In this document: positions 1-7,420 of the stretch, one piece after another | Layout: every line of letters begins with the position of its first letter | How positions within the stretch are numbered: position 1 is the stretch's first letter | Assembly (NCBI GenBank): GCA_900755895.1 | Contig: CAAEIG010000060.1 | Location: 1 to 19,817 of the forward strand | DNA length: 19,817 nt | Direction of reading: 5' to 3' | Origin: Clostridia bacterium | GTDB taxonomy: Bacteria > Bacillota > Clostridia > Oscillospirales > Acutalibacteraceae | Made by a program: the position numbers and the translations under genes | Notes under the pieces: model-generated | What the model saw: only the letters and a program-made list of their open reading frames with translations | Told to the model about the DNA's origin: nothing | The model's database searches: none

Positions 1-386
1 GGGGGCGGGGCCCGGCCTGCCCGGTTCCGCCCCGCCGCACCGCCCGCCAGGGGGACAGCTTCACCCTGGGGGATCTGGCTGCCGTGGCCCGGCAGGCCCT
101 CCGGTTTGGGGGCAGGCTCTGCGTGTGTCTGCGGCCCCAGCGGTTGGGGGAGGCCATCGAAGTGTTTCACAGCCACCAGTTGGAGCCCAAGCGATTGAGG
201 TTGTGCCAGCAGCGGGTGGGGAAAGCGCCGTTTTTGTTCCTGCTGGAGTGCAGGCGGGGCGGCAAGCCGGGCATGACCGTGGAACCGGTGCTGCTGCTGG
301 AGGGGGAGGACGGCAGTCCCTCCCCGGAGCTGGAGGCCATTTACGGCGATTACCGTGACAATCCCGAACATAAAGGGGCAAACTAA
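1..386 (+). CDS. tRNA1(Val) A37 N6-methyltransferase-like protein, C-terminal part
   Basis: Only the C-terminal ~127 residues are in the window; the reading frame is open from base 3, so the gene begins upstream. It ends at the TAA at 384-386. The visible segment (GDLAAVARQALRFGGRLCVCLRP, then EVFHSHQLEPKRLRLCQQR, then a tail with PVLLLEGEDG and PELEAIYGDYRD) matches the end of the class I Rossmann methyltransferases of the TrmN6/YfiC family, which methylate N6 of A37 in tRNA1(Val). The SAM-binding and NPPY motifs would lie upstream of the window. Context supports the call: in Firmicutes this gene commonly sits directly before rsmI, and here rsmI starts 13 nt after the stop. Exact substrate is inferred from family. 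Confidence 0.75.
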   Translation, partial: GRGPACPVPPRRTARQGDSFTLGDLAAVARQALRFGGRLCVCLRPQRLGEAIEVFHSHQLEPKRLRLCQQRVGKAPFLFLLECRRGGKPGMTVEPVLLLEGEDGSPSPELEAIYGDYRDNPEHKGAN

Positions 387-399
387 AGGGGGAACTCAA

Positions 400-1263
400 A
401 TGGAAAGTACGCTGGAGCGGGGAGCGCTCTATGTGGTGGGTACGCCCATCGGGAACCTGGGGGATTTCTCTCCCCGAGCGGTGGAGACCCTGGAGCAGGC
501 GGATTTCATCGCTGCGGAGGACACCCGGGTGACCTTGAAGCTGCTCAATCATTTTGGCATCAAAAAGCCACTGATCTCCTACTTTGAGCACAACAAGCTG
601 GAGCACGGCCCGGTGATCGTGGCCCGGCTGAAGGAGGGCCAGACCTGCGCTCTGGTGTCCGATGCCGGGATGCCCGCAGTGTCTGACCCGGGAGAGACCC
701 TGGTAGCCGCCTGCGCAGCGGAGGGGCTGCCGGTGTACGTGGTGCCCGGCCCCACGGCGGCGGTGTCGGCCCTGGCGGTCAGCGGCCTGCCCACCGGACG
801 ATTCACCTTTGAGGGCTTTTTGAGTGTCAACAAGCGCAGCCGGAAGGAGCACCTGGATGCCGTGGAGCAGGAGGAGCGCACCATGATCTTCTATGAAGCG
901 CCCCATAAGCTGCGGAAGACCCTGTCAGATTTCAGCAAGGTGTTCGGCCCGGACCGGCGGATCGCCCTGTGCCGGGAGCTGACCAAGGTCCACGAGGAGG
1001 TGTGGCGCACCACCCTGGGGGAGGCCGCCGCCCACTACCGGGAGCAGGAGCCCCGTGGGGAATTTGTGCTGGTGATTGCCGGCCGGGAGCCTGTGGAGGC
1101 GCCGGAAGAGGCCCACACTCCCCAGGAGGGAGCTGCCCGGGCTAGGGAGCTGCTGGAGCAGGGGCTCTCCCCCAGCGGAGCAGCTAAGCAGGCGGCCCAG
1201 GAGTTGGGCCTGAAAAAGAGCCAGGTGTACGCCCTGCTGGTGGAGGATAGCCAGCTAGGTTAA
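400..1263 (+). CDS. rsmI: 16S rRNA (cytidine1402-2'-O)-methyltransferase
   Basis: 287 residues, the usual length for RsmI, which 2'-O-methylates C1402 in the decoding centre of 16S rRNA using SAM. Tetrapyrrole-methylase fold signatures are present in order: GTPIGNLGD near residue 14, EDTR near 40, SDAGMPAVSDPG near 89, PGPTAA near 115, FYEAPHK near 167. A small helical C-terminal extension (SPSGAAKQAAQELGLKKSQVY) is typical of the family. The ATG at 400 is chosen because AAAGGGGG at 385-392 gives normal spacing; an in-frame ATG at 355 lies inside the preceding gene and would add 15 residues unrelated to the family. Likely co-transcribed with the upstream methyltransferase gene (13-nt gap). 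Confidence 0.95.
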   Translation: MESTLERGALYVVGTPIGNLGDFSPRAVETLEQADFIAAEDTRVTLKLLNHFGIKKPLISYFEHNKLEHGPVIVARLKEGQTCALVSDAGMPAVSDPGETLVAACAAEGLPVYVVPGPTAAVSALAVSGLPTGRFTFEGFLSVNKRSRKEHLDAVEQEERTMIFYEAPHKLRKTLSDFSKVFGPDRRIALCRELTKVHEEVWRTTLGEAAAHYREQEPRGEFVLVIAGREPVEAPEEAHTPQEGAARARELLEQGLSPSGAAKQAAQELGLKKSQVYALLVEDSQLG

Positions 1264-1288
1264 ATCTGTGTGAGGGGAAAAAGTTCCG

Positions 1289-1317
1289 TGGACGGAAGGC
1301 TGTTAGTGTGGTATAAT
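1289..1317 (+). promoter_or_regulatory. Sigma-A promoter of pyk, extended -10
   Basis: TGGACG (1289-1294), 17-bp spacer, perfect TATAAT (1312-1317), with TG at 1309-1310 one base before the -10, i.e. an extended -10 element that compensates the imperfect -35. Predicted transcription start is about 1324, leaving a leader of about 156 nt before pyk. It separates pyk transcription from the rsmI operon. Confidence 0.75.
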
Positions 1318-1323
1318 AGCAGA

Positions 1324-1479
1324 AGAATTCAGGCACGTGGGCGGCGAGGAGCTGCCCGGGTGAGTTGCCCGCCTCAGGTGTGAGAGAATATGGGCAAATA
1401 AGGGTTTTCCCAACAACGCCGGGCTCTCTTGAGGGAGCGGGGCGATAGGCCAGGACAAAATCGGAAAGGATGACATGCC
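1324..1479 (+). other. Long 5' leader of pyk with small hairpins
   Basis: Predicted untranslated leader between the promoter and the pyk ATG. It contains a 6-bp hairpin GCTCTC-TTGA-GGGAGC (1423-1438), a GGG-TTTT-CCC mini-hairpin (1402-1411) and G/C-rich segments at 1337-1377 that can pair in more than one way. No poly-U tract follows any hairpin, so a classical attenuator is not seen. I do not recognise a known riboswitch. The ribosome site GGAAAGGA (1463-1470) lies 9 nt before the ATG. Confidence 0.35.
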
Positions 1480-3225
1480 ATGTTGAGAAAGACAAAGATC
1501 ATCTGTACGCTGGGACCGGCCACTGAGGACGAAAGTGTCCTGCGCCGGTTGATGCTGGGCGGAATGAATGCCGCCAGGTTCAACTTCTCCCACTGCACTC
1601 ACGAGGACGCCGCCAAGAAGCTGGAAGCAGTCACCCGTCTGCGGGAGGAGCTGGGCTTGCCCGTGGCCACCATCCTGGACACCAAGGGTCCGGAGATCCG
1701 GGTGAAGACCTTTCAAAACGGTCCCATCCATCTGGAGGCCGGCGACACCTTTACCCTGACCACCCGGGATGTGGAAGGCGACCAGCAGATTGTCTCCATC
1801 ACCTACAAGGACCTGCCCAAGGACTTGAAGGCCGGTTCCCGGGTGCTCATCGATGACGGCCTGGTGGAGATGCGTGCGGAGCATGTCTCTGATACGGACA
1901 TTGTGTGTACCGTCTTAAACGGCGGCCAGGTGTCCAATCACAAGGGCATCAACGTGCCGGATACCCGGCTCTCCATGCCCTTTATCAGCGAGCAGGACCG
2001 GTCCGACATCATTTTTGGCATTGAAAACGGCTTTGACTACATCGCAGCCTCCTTCACCCGCTGCGCTGATGATATTCTGCAGATCCGGCAGATCCTCAAG
2101 GAGCACGACTGCCACTCCATAAACATCATTGCCAAGATCGAGAATATGGAGGGCGTGGACAACATTGATGAGATTCTCCGGGTGGTGGACGGCATCATGG
2201 TGGCCCGAGGCGACATGGGCGTAGAGATTCCCCTGGAGGATGTGCCCGTGCTCCAGAAGCAGCTGATTCAGAAATCCTATCTGGCGGGCAAGCAGGTTGT
2301 CACCGCCACCCAGATGCTGGATTCCATGATCAAGAACCCCCGTCCCACCCGGGCCGAGGCCACTGACGTGGCAAACGCCATCTATGACGGCACCAGCTGC
2401 ATCATGCTTTCCGGCGAGACCGCCGCGGGCAAGTACCCGGTGGAGGCGTTGGAGACCATGGTGCGCATTGCAGAAAAGGCGGAGCAGAGCATCAACTATA
2501 TCAAGCGGTTCAACTCCCGGGACAACAGCGACGTGGCCTTTGACGTGACCAACGCCATCTCCCACGCCACCTGCACCACTGCCCACGACCTGGGCGCCAA
2601 AGCCATCATCACCGTGACCAAGTCCGGAGTCACCGCCCGTCAGCTGTCCAAATTCCGGCCCCTGTACCCTATTGTGGGCTGCACCACTCAGAAGCATGTT
2701 TGGCGGCAGCTGAACCTGTCCTGGGGCGTGGTGCCCATGCTCATTGACGAGGTGGCTGATACGGACACCCTGTTCGAGCGGGCTGTGGACGCCGCAGAGC
2801 GCACTGGCCTGGTGAAGAGCGGCGATCTGGTGGTAATCACCGCCGGCGTGCCCCTGGGCATCTCCGGCACCACCAATATGATGAAGGTCCATGTGGTGGG
2901 TCATGTGCTGCTCACCGGCGAGGGCGTCACGGAGAAGTGCGTCTCTGCCCGGCTGTGCGTGTGCAAGCGGCTTTCCGATATCCCCAAGCGCTTCCGGGAC
3001 GGGGATATCCTGGTGGTGCCCGAGACCAACAACACCATTGTGGAGTACCTGCGCCGCTGCTCGGGAATCATCACCGAGGAGGATGGCGCCAATTCCCACG
3101 CTGCCATCGTGGGCTTGGCTATGGACAAACCGGTGCTCACCGGCGCTGTCCACGCCACGGATATGCTCAAGAGCGGCGCGGTGGTCTGCCTGGACGCCAA
3201 AGAGGGCCGGGTCAGCGCCTGCTGA
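1480..3225 (+). CDS. pyk: Pyruvate kinase with C-terminal PEP-utilizer domain
   Basis: 581 residues. Converts phosphoenolpyruvate and ADP to pyruvate and ATP, the last step of glycolysis, in the cytoplasm. The barrel domain starts with KTKIICTLGPA (residues 4-14), followed by NFSH (35-38), LDTKGPEIR (66-74), the catalytic lysine K219 in IIAKIE, VARGDMGVE (241-249) and KQVVTATQML (271-280). The allosteric C domain covers about 345-470. About 100 further residues form a PEP-utilizer/phosphohistidine-type domain with ITEEDGANSHAAIVGLA and PVLTGA, the extra domain found in Bacillus-type pyruvate kinases; it makes the protein longer than the ~470-residue E. coli type. The histidine of SHAAI is present. 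Own promoter and long leader; the next gene follows after 73 nt. Confidence 0.97.
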   Translation: MLRKTKIICTLGPATEDESVLRRLMLGGMNAARFNFSHCTHEDAAKKLEAVTRLREELGLPVATILDTKGPEIRVKTFQNGPIHLEAGDTFTLTTRDVEGDQQIVSITYKDLPKDLKAGSRVLIDDGLVEMRAEHVSDTDIVCTVLNGGQVSNHKGINVPDTRLSMPFISEQDRSDIIFGIENGFDYIAASFTRCADDILQIRQILKEHDCHSINIIAKIENMEGVDNIDEILRVVDGIMVARGDMGVEIPLEDVPVLQKQLIQKSYLAGKQVVTATQMLDSMIKNPRPTRAEATDVANAIYDGTSCIMLSGETAAGKYPVEALETMVRIAEKAEQSINYIKRFNSRDNSDVAFDVTNAISHATCTTAHDLGAKAIITVTKSGVTARQLSKFRPLYPIVGCTTQKHVWRQLNLSWGVVPMLIDEVADTDTLFERAVDAAERTGLVKSGDLVVITAGVPLGISGTTNMMKVHVVGHVLLTGEGVTEKCVSARLCVCKRLSDIPKRFRDGDILVVPETNNTIVEYLRRCSGIITEEDGANSHAAIVGLAMDKPVLTGAVHATDMLKSGAVVCLDAKEGRVSAC

Positions 3226-3298
3226 GAGGCTGGCGGTGGAGCTTTCCTGAGGAGCAAGGAACTGCGGTCCCGGCAATGAGAGAAGGAGTGACGATGGG

Positions 3299-3736
3299 AT
3301 GATTCTGACGATTCGCCCGGCCCAGCCCCAGGACGCCCAAGGGCTGGCCAAGCTGAACCGGGAGTTTAACGGCAAGAACGTGGCCTCCGCCCAGGAAACA
3401 GCCGGGGCGCTGTCCCAGCCCGGGCCGGAGAAGGTGCTGCTGGCCTGTGTGGGCGGGGAGCCGGTGGGGTTCCTTTGCGGGCTGGTGTACCGTTCCGCCT
3501 GCTATTGGGGGGCCTGCGCCCAGGTGACGGAACTGTATGTGACTCCGGCCCATCGCCGTCAGGGGGTGGCCCGTGGGCTGGTAGAGCGCTTTTTGGAAGC
3601 CTGCCGCCAGATGGGTGTGAGTGAAGTCACTCTGCTCACCGGGAAGGAAAACGTGTCCGGCAGGGCTTTTTATGAGAGTATGGGATTTACCCCCACCCAA
3701 GAGGTTCATTACTGTCTGTCCCTGCGAGAGGAATAA
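3299..3736 (+). CDS. GNAT family N-acetyltransferase
   Basis: 145 residues, a complete single GNAT domain transferring an acyl group from acyl-CoA to an amine. The acetyl-CoA pyrophosphate loop is in VTELYVTPAHRRQGVARGL (R/Q-x-x-G-x-A form) around residues 78-96, and motif B is AFYESMGF near 122-129. It resembles small aminoglycoside- or RimI-like acetyltransferases, but the substrate cannot be read from sequence. AAGGAG (3283-3288) serves the ATG at 3299; an ATG at 3294 runs into a stop after two codons. It lies 73 nt after pyk with no promoter evident, so it is probably read from the pyk promoter, and a strong terminator follows directly. Confidence 0.88.
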   Translation: MILTIRPAQPQDAQGLAKLNREFNGKNVASAQETAGALSQPGPEKVLLACVGGEPVGFLCGLVYRSACYWGACAQVTELYVTPAHRRQGVARGLVERFLEACRQMGVSEVTLLTGKENVSGRAFYESMGFTPTQEVHYCLSLREE

Positions 3737-3740
3737 AAAG

Positions 3741-3771
3741 AAAGCCGTTGGCAGTTGCCAGCGGCTTTTTT
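3741..3771. terminator. Bidirectional rho-independent terminator
   Basis: AGCCGTTGGCA pairs with TGCCAGCGGCT (one G-U pair), followed on the + strand by TTTTTT and on the - strand by an interrupted T run. It lies between the GNAT gene (+) and the GatD-like gene (-), which converge, so it can end both transcripts. Confidence 0.92.
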
Positions 3772-3778
3772 GATGCAA

Positions 3779-4477
3779 TCATGCTTTGGCTTTGAAGTCC
3801 TTCAGGCGCTTATCATAGGCGGCCTGGACCTCCTGTTCAAAGGCCAGGGTGGGGGCCTTCACTCCCAGGCGGGAGAGAAGGAACTTGGTGAAGGGCGGGT
3901 TGTTGATCAGCAGCGGCCCCAACAGGTAGGTGCCGAAGAAGTTCCGGTAGCGCACTCCTTCAAAGGGGCACTTCTTGTTCAGACCCACGCCTCGCTCCAC
4001 GTTGAACAGCCCGATGCTCTCGGACAGAGGCGTGCTGGTGGTGAACTGGGATTTGTACCCCATCACCGCCTGGCCTTCAAAGGTGCCCAGGAACAGGCTG
4101 TTGTGGCGGTGGAACATGTCTCGCTGAGCGTAGGTGGGAAAGATTTCCAGACAGGGAAGACGGCTGCCGTCCTCCTTGACGATATACTCCCCAAAGAGCT
4201 CCAGGGCGTTTCCTGTGCACAGAAAGACTGTATCCCCGGTCATCAGTTCCCAGATCCGGTCCCGCAGAGGGGAGAGCTGTTCCAATACCAGCTCTTGGGT
4301 TCGTTCTGTCATGGGTCCCAGGTAGACCATGTCCACCTTTTCCCGGGCAAACAGGGGTTCCTCCGGCAGGTGGGTGGTGATAAACTCCGCGTCCGGCAGA
4401 CAGCGGCTGAGATAGCGCATGTTGGCCAGGTCACCGTAAAGGTTGCAGCGCTCGGGATAGAGAATCTCAATCTTCAT
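3779..4477 (-). CDS. GatD-like class I glutamine amidotransferase, divergent, catalytic His missing
   Basis: 232 residues. The family partner of MurT: GatD frees ammonia from glutamine, and MurT uses it to amidate D-Glu of the lipid II stem peptide. Seen here: N-terminal LYPERCNLYGDLANMRYL matches the GatD start, and the nucleophile C87 lies in FLCTGNALELFG, where GatD normally has an ICGGYQ-type elbow. The GTYLHGP motif carrying the catalytic His reads GTYLLGP, with Leu at 186. The GFENHGGRT-like glutamine-site segment reads GYKSQFTTST. So only the Cys survives, and glutaminase activity is doubtful. The start overlaps the murT end by 11 nt, with AAGGAGG 6 nt before the ATG. Family assignment is firm from fold motifs and neighbour; function is uncertain, possibly a non-hydrolytic or ammonia-dependent subunit. 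Confidence 0.82.
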   Translation of the reverse strand: MKIEILYPERCNLYGDLANMRYLSRCLPDAEFITTHLPEEPLFAREKVDMVYLGPMTERTQELVLEQLSPLRDRIWELMTGDTVFLCTGNALELFGEYIVKEDGSRLPCLEIFPTYAQRDMFHRHNSLFLGTFEGQAVMGYKSQFTTSTPLSESIGLFNVERGVGLNKKCPFEGVRYRNFFGTYLLGPLLINNPPFTKFLLSRLGVKAPTLAFEQEVQAAYDKRLKDFKAKA

Positions 4478-5876
4478 GGGGGACCTCCTTTTCGGCGGGC
4501 AGCTGGGGGGCGGATGCCATCCGTTTCAGCAGGGTTTCCTTCAGCTGCTTGGCCAAGTCCACAGCGTACAGGTCGAACAGCACAAAGGAGGTCTCCGCGT
4601 CCGTCACGTTCAAAGCGTTGGCGGCCTCCAGAGGATCTTCGCAGTGGAACAGCCTCTCCGGGGGAATCCCAGCCATGAGCAGCCGCAAATACACGTCCCA
4701 ATGACGGGGGCCTGCCACGGCTATGTGAAGGATCTCCGGGCTGTTGAGGAATTCAAAATCCGTGTCGTAGAGCCAGGCGGTGTTTTCCACCGAGCTGGCA
4801 GCGTCGTGGGCGTCGTCCAACAGCAGCAGCACCGACTTCTTTCCCGGGTGCCGGCTGACGTTGACACAGGCCTGAGAACAGGCAATGGGGTTCTGCCCCT
4901 TGGCCAGGTGGAGGATCAAGGTCCTGCCGCCGGCCTCTTCCTGTTTATAGCGGCTTTCCACAATGGACAGATGCTCCAGGCAGTGGGAGAGCCTGTCCTT
5001 GGTGATGCCGAATTCCGCCAGCAGAGCCACGGCGGACAATGCGTTGTAGACGTTGATGATGTTGGAGTTGGGCAGGGGGTATTCCCGCTCGCCCTCCGGT
5101 CCGCAGACGGTCATGCGGTGGTTTTCTGTGTCCAAGCCGATGACGTGATACTTGGGCGCGGGAGAGGCATAGCCGCACTTGGCGCAGTGCATCCGGCCAA
5201 TGTGATGATAGCGGCGGAATTCCCACTCCAAATGGCCCCCGCAGCGAGGGCAGGTGCGGGCGTCCTGAACGATGTTGTTGTACTCGGGCACTTCGCCGGG
5301 CAGGGGATCAATGCCGAAAAAGACCCTGCGGTTTTCCGGCTTGAGGCTGGCGCAGAGGGGATCGTCGGCGTTGAGGATCAGCTTGGTGCTGTCGGGGATA
5401 TAGGTGTTCAGGATGTCCAGGATGAACTCCACATGAGCGTTGCGCTTGTAGGAGTCCCGGAAGATATTGGTGCACAGCAGCAGGTCCGGCTTGATAAAAG
5501 GCAGGATCCTGGGGGCGCTGCGTTCATCCAGCTCAAAGACGGCCAGATCCTTTTTGGGGCGGCCGAAGAGGGTGGAGTTCTCGATCAAGCTGGAGGCCAC
5601 ACCCGTGGCCACATTGGAGCCGGACCGGTTGCAGGTGAACTCATACCCGCACTCTGTCAGGATATCCTCCACCATGTTGGAGACTGTGGTTTTGCCGTTG
5701 GTGCCGGTGATGCCAATGATGGTTTTGGGGCGGGGCATCCGTCCCAGAAAGTCAGGGCAGAGGATGATGGCCCAGCTTCCCGGCATGGAGGTGGCCTTTT
5801 TCCCCAGCAATTTCATGACCCGTGCGGTGCCCTTGGCAAAAAAGAGGGCAAAGAAAAACCGTGGGCTTCTTTTCAT
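4467..5876 (-). CDS. MurT-like Mur ligase (lipid II isoglutaminyl synthase subunit family)
   Basis: 469 residues from the chosen ATG; AAGGTGAG lies just upstream, and the N-terminus then starts like MurT (a hydrophobic helix, then GKKATSMPG). Upstream in-frame codons to 5978 are not family-like. ATP-binding GTNGKTT is at 58-64, NADDP at 169-173, and NVYNALSA at 275-282. A Cys4 zinc ribbon (C209, C212, C231, C234) occupies the insertion typical of MurT. The C-terminal DUF1727-like domain contains WLYDTDFE (368-375). Differences: the FRDQxDRYGE-type segment reads FRDSYKRNAHVE, and the Asp of the family's DxSW motif, thought to complete the GatD triad, is N365 (NTAW). The ligase core therefore looks active while the amidotransferase interface has changed. 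Operon with the GatD-like gene, own promoter upstream. Confidence 0.85.
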   Translation of the reverse strand: MKRSPRFFFALFFAKGTARVMKLLGKKATSMPGSWAIILCPDFLGRMPRPKTIIGITGTNGKTTVSNMVEDILTECGYEFTCNRSGSNVATGVASSLIENSTLFGRPKKDLAVFELDERSAPRILPFIKPDLLLCTNIFRDSYKRNAHVEFILDILNTYIPDSTKLILNADDPLCASLKPENRRVFFGIDPLPGEVPEYNNIVQDARTCPRCGGHLEWEFRRYHHIGRMHCAKCGYASPAPKYHVIGLDTENHRMTVCGPEGEREYPLPNSNIINVYNALSAVALLAEFGITKDRLSHCLEHLSIVESRYKQEEAGGRTLILHLAKGQNPIACSQACVNVSRHPGKKSVLLLLDDAHDAASSVENTAWLYDTDFEFLNSPEILHIAVAGPRHWDVYLRLLMAGIPPERLFHCEDPLEAANALNVTDAETSFVLFDLYAVDLAKQLKETLLKRMASAPQLPAEKEVPHED

Positions 5877-5978
5877 AAATCTCACCTTTTTCGCTTTCCC
5901 CGTCTCGGGAACTCTGCAAAGAGCCCGGATAAATAGATCATTGAGGAAAGAATACAATTTATGTAACCTTAAGTACAT

Positions 5979-6007
5979 ACTTTATCACAACCTTCCTATT
6001 TTTTCAA
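5979..6007 (-). promoter_or_regulatory. Promoter of the murT-gatD-like operon
   Basis: On the - strand, TTGAAA (6002-6007), 17-bp spacer, TAAAGT (5979-5984). It lies about 100 nt before the murT-like ATG in an AT-rich patch that stands out from the GC-rich surroundings. It is divergent from the promoter at 6017-6045, so the two share a short control region. Confidence 0.55.
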
Positions 6008-6016
6008 CCCTTTCCC

Positions 6017-6045
6017 TTGACCCTGGTCCGTGTTTGCTATATGAT
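6017..6045 (+). promoter_or_regulatory. Promoter of the sugar isomerase-like gene
   Basis: TTGACC (6017-6022), 17-bp spacer, TATGAT (6040-6045): a near-consensus sigma-A promoter giving a leader of about 38 nt before the ATG at 6090. Confidence 0.8.
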
Positions 6046-6089
6046 TAAAATACCCAAAAACAATGAAAAGAAACAGGAGGAACCTTCCT

Positions 6090-6911
6090 ATGAAAACACT
6101 GCCAGTTGCCGTGCAGGTCTACTCTGTCCGTGATGACGCCCAGAAGGACTTTGCGGGCACCATGAAGAAGATCAAAGAGATTGGATATGACGGCGTGGAA
6201 CTTGCGGGCCTCTATGACCTGGAGCCTGCCGTAATCAAGTCCGCCATTGAGGATGCGGGCCTGGTGGCCCTTTCGGCCCATGTGCCGTTCCAGGAGCTGG
6301 TGGCGGATATGGAGGGTACCATTGCCAAATATGTGGAAATCGGCGTGAAGTTCATCGCCCTGCCCTACCTGATGGAGGAGGACCGTCCCGGCACTCCCAA
6401 GTTTGAGGGCAACGTGAAGCTGTTTGAAGAGATCGCCAAGGCTTGCAAGGCCAAGGGTATCCAGCTGCTGTACCACAACCACGACTTCGAGTTTGCCAAG
6501 ATGCCCGACGGCCGGTACGCTCTGGACTACATTTACGACACCATTCCCGCAGACCTGCTTCAGACTGAGGTGGATACCTGCTGGGTGAAGGTGGCCGGAG
6601 AGGATCCCGCTGCCTATGTGCGCAAGTACACTGGCCGGTCCCCCTTGGTGCACCTGAAGGACTTCCACAAGGAGGGCAAGCCCGCCAATATGTACCAGCT
6701 CATCGGCACCGACGTGGAGGAGCAGGAGAGCCATGGCACCTTCGAGTTCCGTCCCGTGGGCCACGGCGACCAGGACTTTGGCCCCATTCTGGAGGCAGCC
6801 GTAGAGGCTGGCGCTCAGTGGGTGGTGGTGGAGCAGGACCAGTCCGTTGGCCGCACTCCCATGGAGGCGATTACCCTCAGCCGGCAGTACTTGAAGGAGC
6901 AGGGCTGGTAA
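6090..6911 (+). CDS. Sugar phosphate isomerase/epimerase family protein (xylose isomerase-like TIM barrel)
   Basis: 273 residues, normal for this family of divalent-metal TIM barrels that isomerise or epimerise ketoses, inosose or related sugars. Metal and substrate residues appear where expected: VELAG (36-40), YHNHDFEF (128-135), EVDTCW (160-165), LVHLKDFH (186-193) and VVVEQDQ (245-251). The final strand carries the metal-ligand Glu. AGGAGG (6075-6080) 9 nt upstream fixes the ATG at 6090; an in-frame ATG at 6063 lacks a ribosome site. The gene is monocistronic: its own promoter lies upstream and a composite 3' region follows. The substrate is not readable; no sugar kinase or transporter is adjacent on this strand. 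Inositol-type (IolE/IolI) or 3-keto-glucoside activities are possible. Confidence 0.88.
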   Translation: MKTLPVAVQVYSVRDDAQKDFAGTMKKIKEIGYDGVELAGLYDLEPAVIKSAIEDAGLVALSAHVPFQELVADMEGTIAKYVEIGVKFIALPYLMEEDRPGTPKFEGNVKLFEEIAKACKAKGIQLLYHNHDFEFAKMPDGRYALDYIYDTIPADLLQTEVDTCWVKVAGEDPAAYVRKYTGRSPLVHLKDFHKEGKPANMYQLIGTDVEEQESHGTFEFRPVGHGDQDFGPILEAAVEAGAQWVVVEQDQSVGRTPMEAITLSRQYLKEQGW

Positions 6912-6970
6912 GATCTGCCCGTGTTCATTAGACAGGAAAAAGGCGAAATAGGTTACCAAAGTGTAGAAAC

Positions 6971-7110
6971 GAAAAAGTTTTGGTCAAGCTTTTTCAAAAG
7001 CTTGCAGAGCGCGAGACAGCGTCTCGCGACCTTAAAAAACCGGCGTAAGCCGAAAAGAAAAGCAGGGCCGCAGGCCGCGCCCGCCCAAAGGGCGGTAGGC
7101 CAAGGCCCGG
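6971..7110 (+). repeat. Multi-stem structured element A (+), downstream of the isomerase gene
   Basis: First of four related elements. P1: CAAGCTTTTTCAAAAGCTTG (6985-7004). P2: CGCGAGAC-AGC-GTCTCGCG (7010-7028). P3: CGGC-GTAA-GCCG (7041-7052), a GNRA tetraloop if RNA. P4: GGGCC (7065-7069), GGCC (7073-7076), internal GCGC, CCGCCC (7081-7086), AAA, GGGCGG (7090-7095), internal TA, GGCC (7098-7101), AA, GGCCC (7104-7108). A lead-in GAAAAAGTTTTGG precedes P1. It begins 60 nt after the stop codon and has no plausible coding sequence. It could be a 3'-UTR RNA motif or half of a palindromic repeat; I do not match it to a named family. Confidence 0.8.
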
Positions 7111-7128
7111 CCACATTCCTGTAAACAA

Positions 7129-7166
7129 AAAAAGGACATCAAAGCTTTCTGCTTCGATGTCCTTTT
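7129..7166. terminator. Bidirectional terminator-like hairpin T1, first locus
   Basis: AAAAGGACATC (7130-7140) pairs with GATGTCCTTTT (7156-7166); an inner AAGC/GCTT stem closes a short loop. The A run on one side and T run on the other make it work in both directions. The counterpart is at 13887-13924. Confidence 0.8.
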
Positions 7167-7193
7167 CTTGGTTTTACCCCCTTGCACTAAACA

Positions 7194-7233
7194 AAAAAGG
7201 ACACCCAAGCGGAAAAACTCGGGTGTCCTTTTT
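7194..7233. terminator. Bidirectional terminator-like hairpin T2, first locus
   Basis: AAAAAGGACACCC (7194-7206) pairs perfectly with GGGTGTCCTTTTT (7221-7233) around a 14-nt loop. It lies centrally between the two opposed structured elements and can end transcripts of both the isomerase gene and the symporter gene. The counterpart is at 13952-13990. Confidence 0.85.
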
Positions 7234-7251
7234 GATTCCTATAGGAGGTCC

Positions 7252-7420
7252 GCTGCCCCATTCTATCGCCCGTTGGGCGCGTGCGAATGGGGCAGCTGCT
7301 TTTTTTCGGCTTACGCCGATTTCAGGGCTTTTAGGTCTCGCCTGCCGGCTCGGTCGGTGGCTGGTCAGCGTGCCACCGGCACGCAGCCACCCTTTGAAAA
7401 GGCTGGCGAAACTTTTAAGT
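7252..7420 (-). repeat. Multi-stem structured element B (-), downstream of the symporter gene
   Basis: Reads on the - strand from the symporter stop codon. The lead-in AAAAGTTTCGCC comes first, then a P1-like CAGCC-TTTTC-AAAGGG (7391-7406). P2 is an unrelated long stem: GGTGGCT (7356-7362) with AGCCACC (7385-7391), and GCGTGCC (7368-7374) with GGCACGC (7378-7384). P3 is CGGC-GTAA-GCCG on this strand (7307-7318). P4 has a 12-bp outer stem (7252-7263 with 7285-7296), inner stem CGCCC/GGGCG, and an asymmetric loop GCACG/ATA. It starts within the symporter's last codon. Same topology as elements A, C and D with different stem sequences. Confidence 0.75.

Noticed and set aside
4476..5936. Open frame on the + strand opposite the MurT-like gene
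   Set aside because: Composition is Gly/Val/Gln/His shadow sequence; MurT motifs are clear on the other strand.
5877..5978. N-terminal extension of the MurT-like protein up to 5978
   Set aside because: The ribosome site AAGGTGAG lies just before the ATG at 5876, and the extra residues do not resemble MurT; the extension runs into the promoter region.
7129..7233. Repeated GGACAYC units as a possible CRISPR or tandem array
   Set aside because: Only two units per locus, each a self-complementary hairpin flanked by A and T runs; this is terminator structure, not repeat-spacer structure.
6971..7420. Whole intergenic block read as a transposon with terminal inverted repeats (AACGAAAAAGTTTYG)
   Set aside because: No transposase and no target-site duplication seen at either locus; opposed halves follow the two convergent genes and each half keeps its own folding. 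A MITE origin is not excluded.
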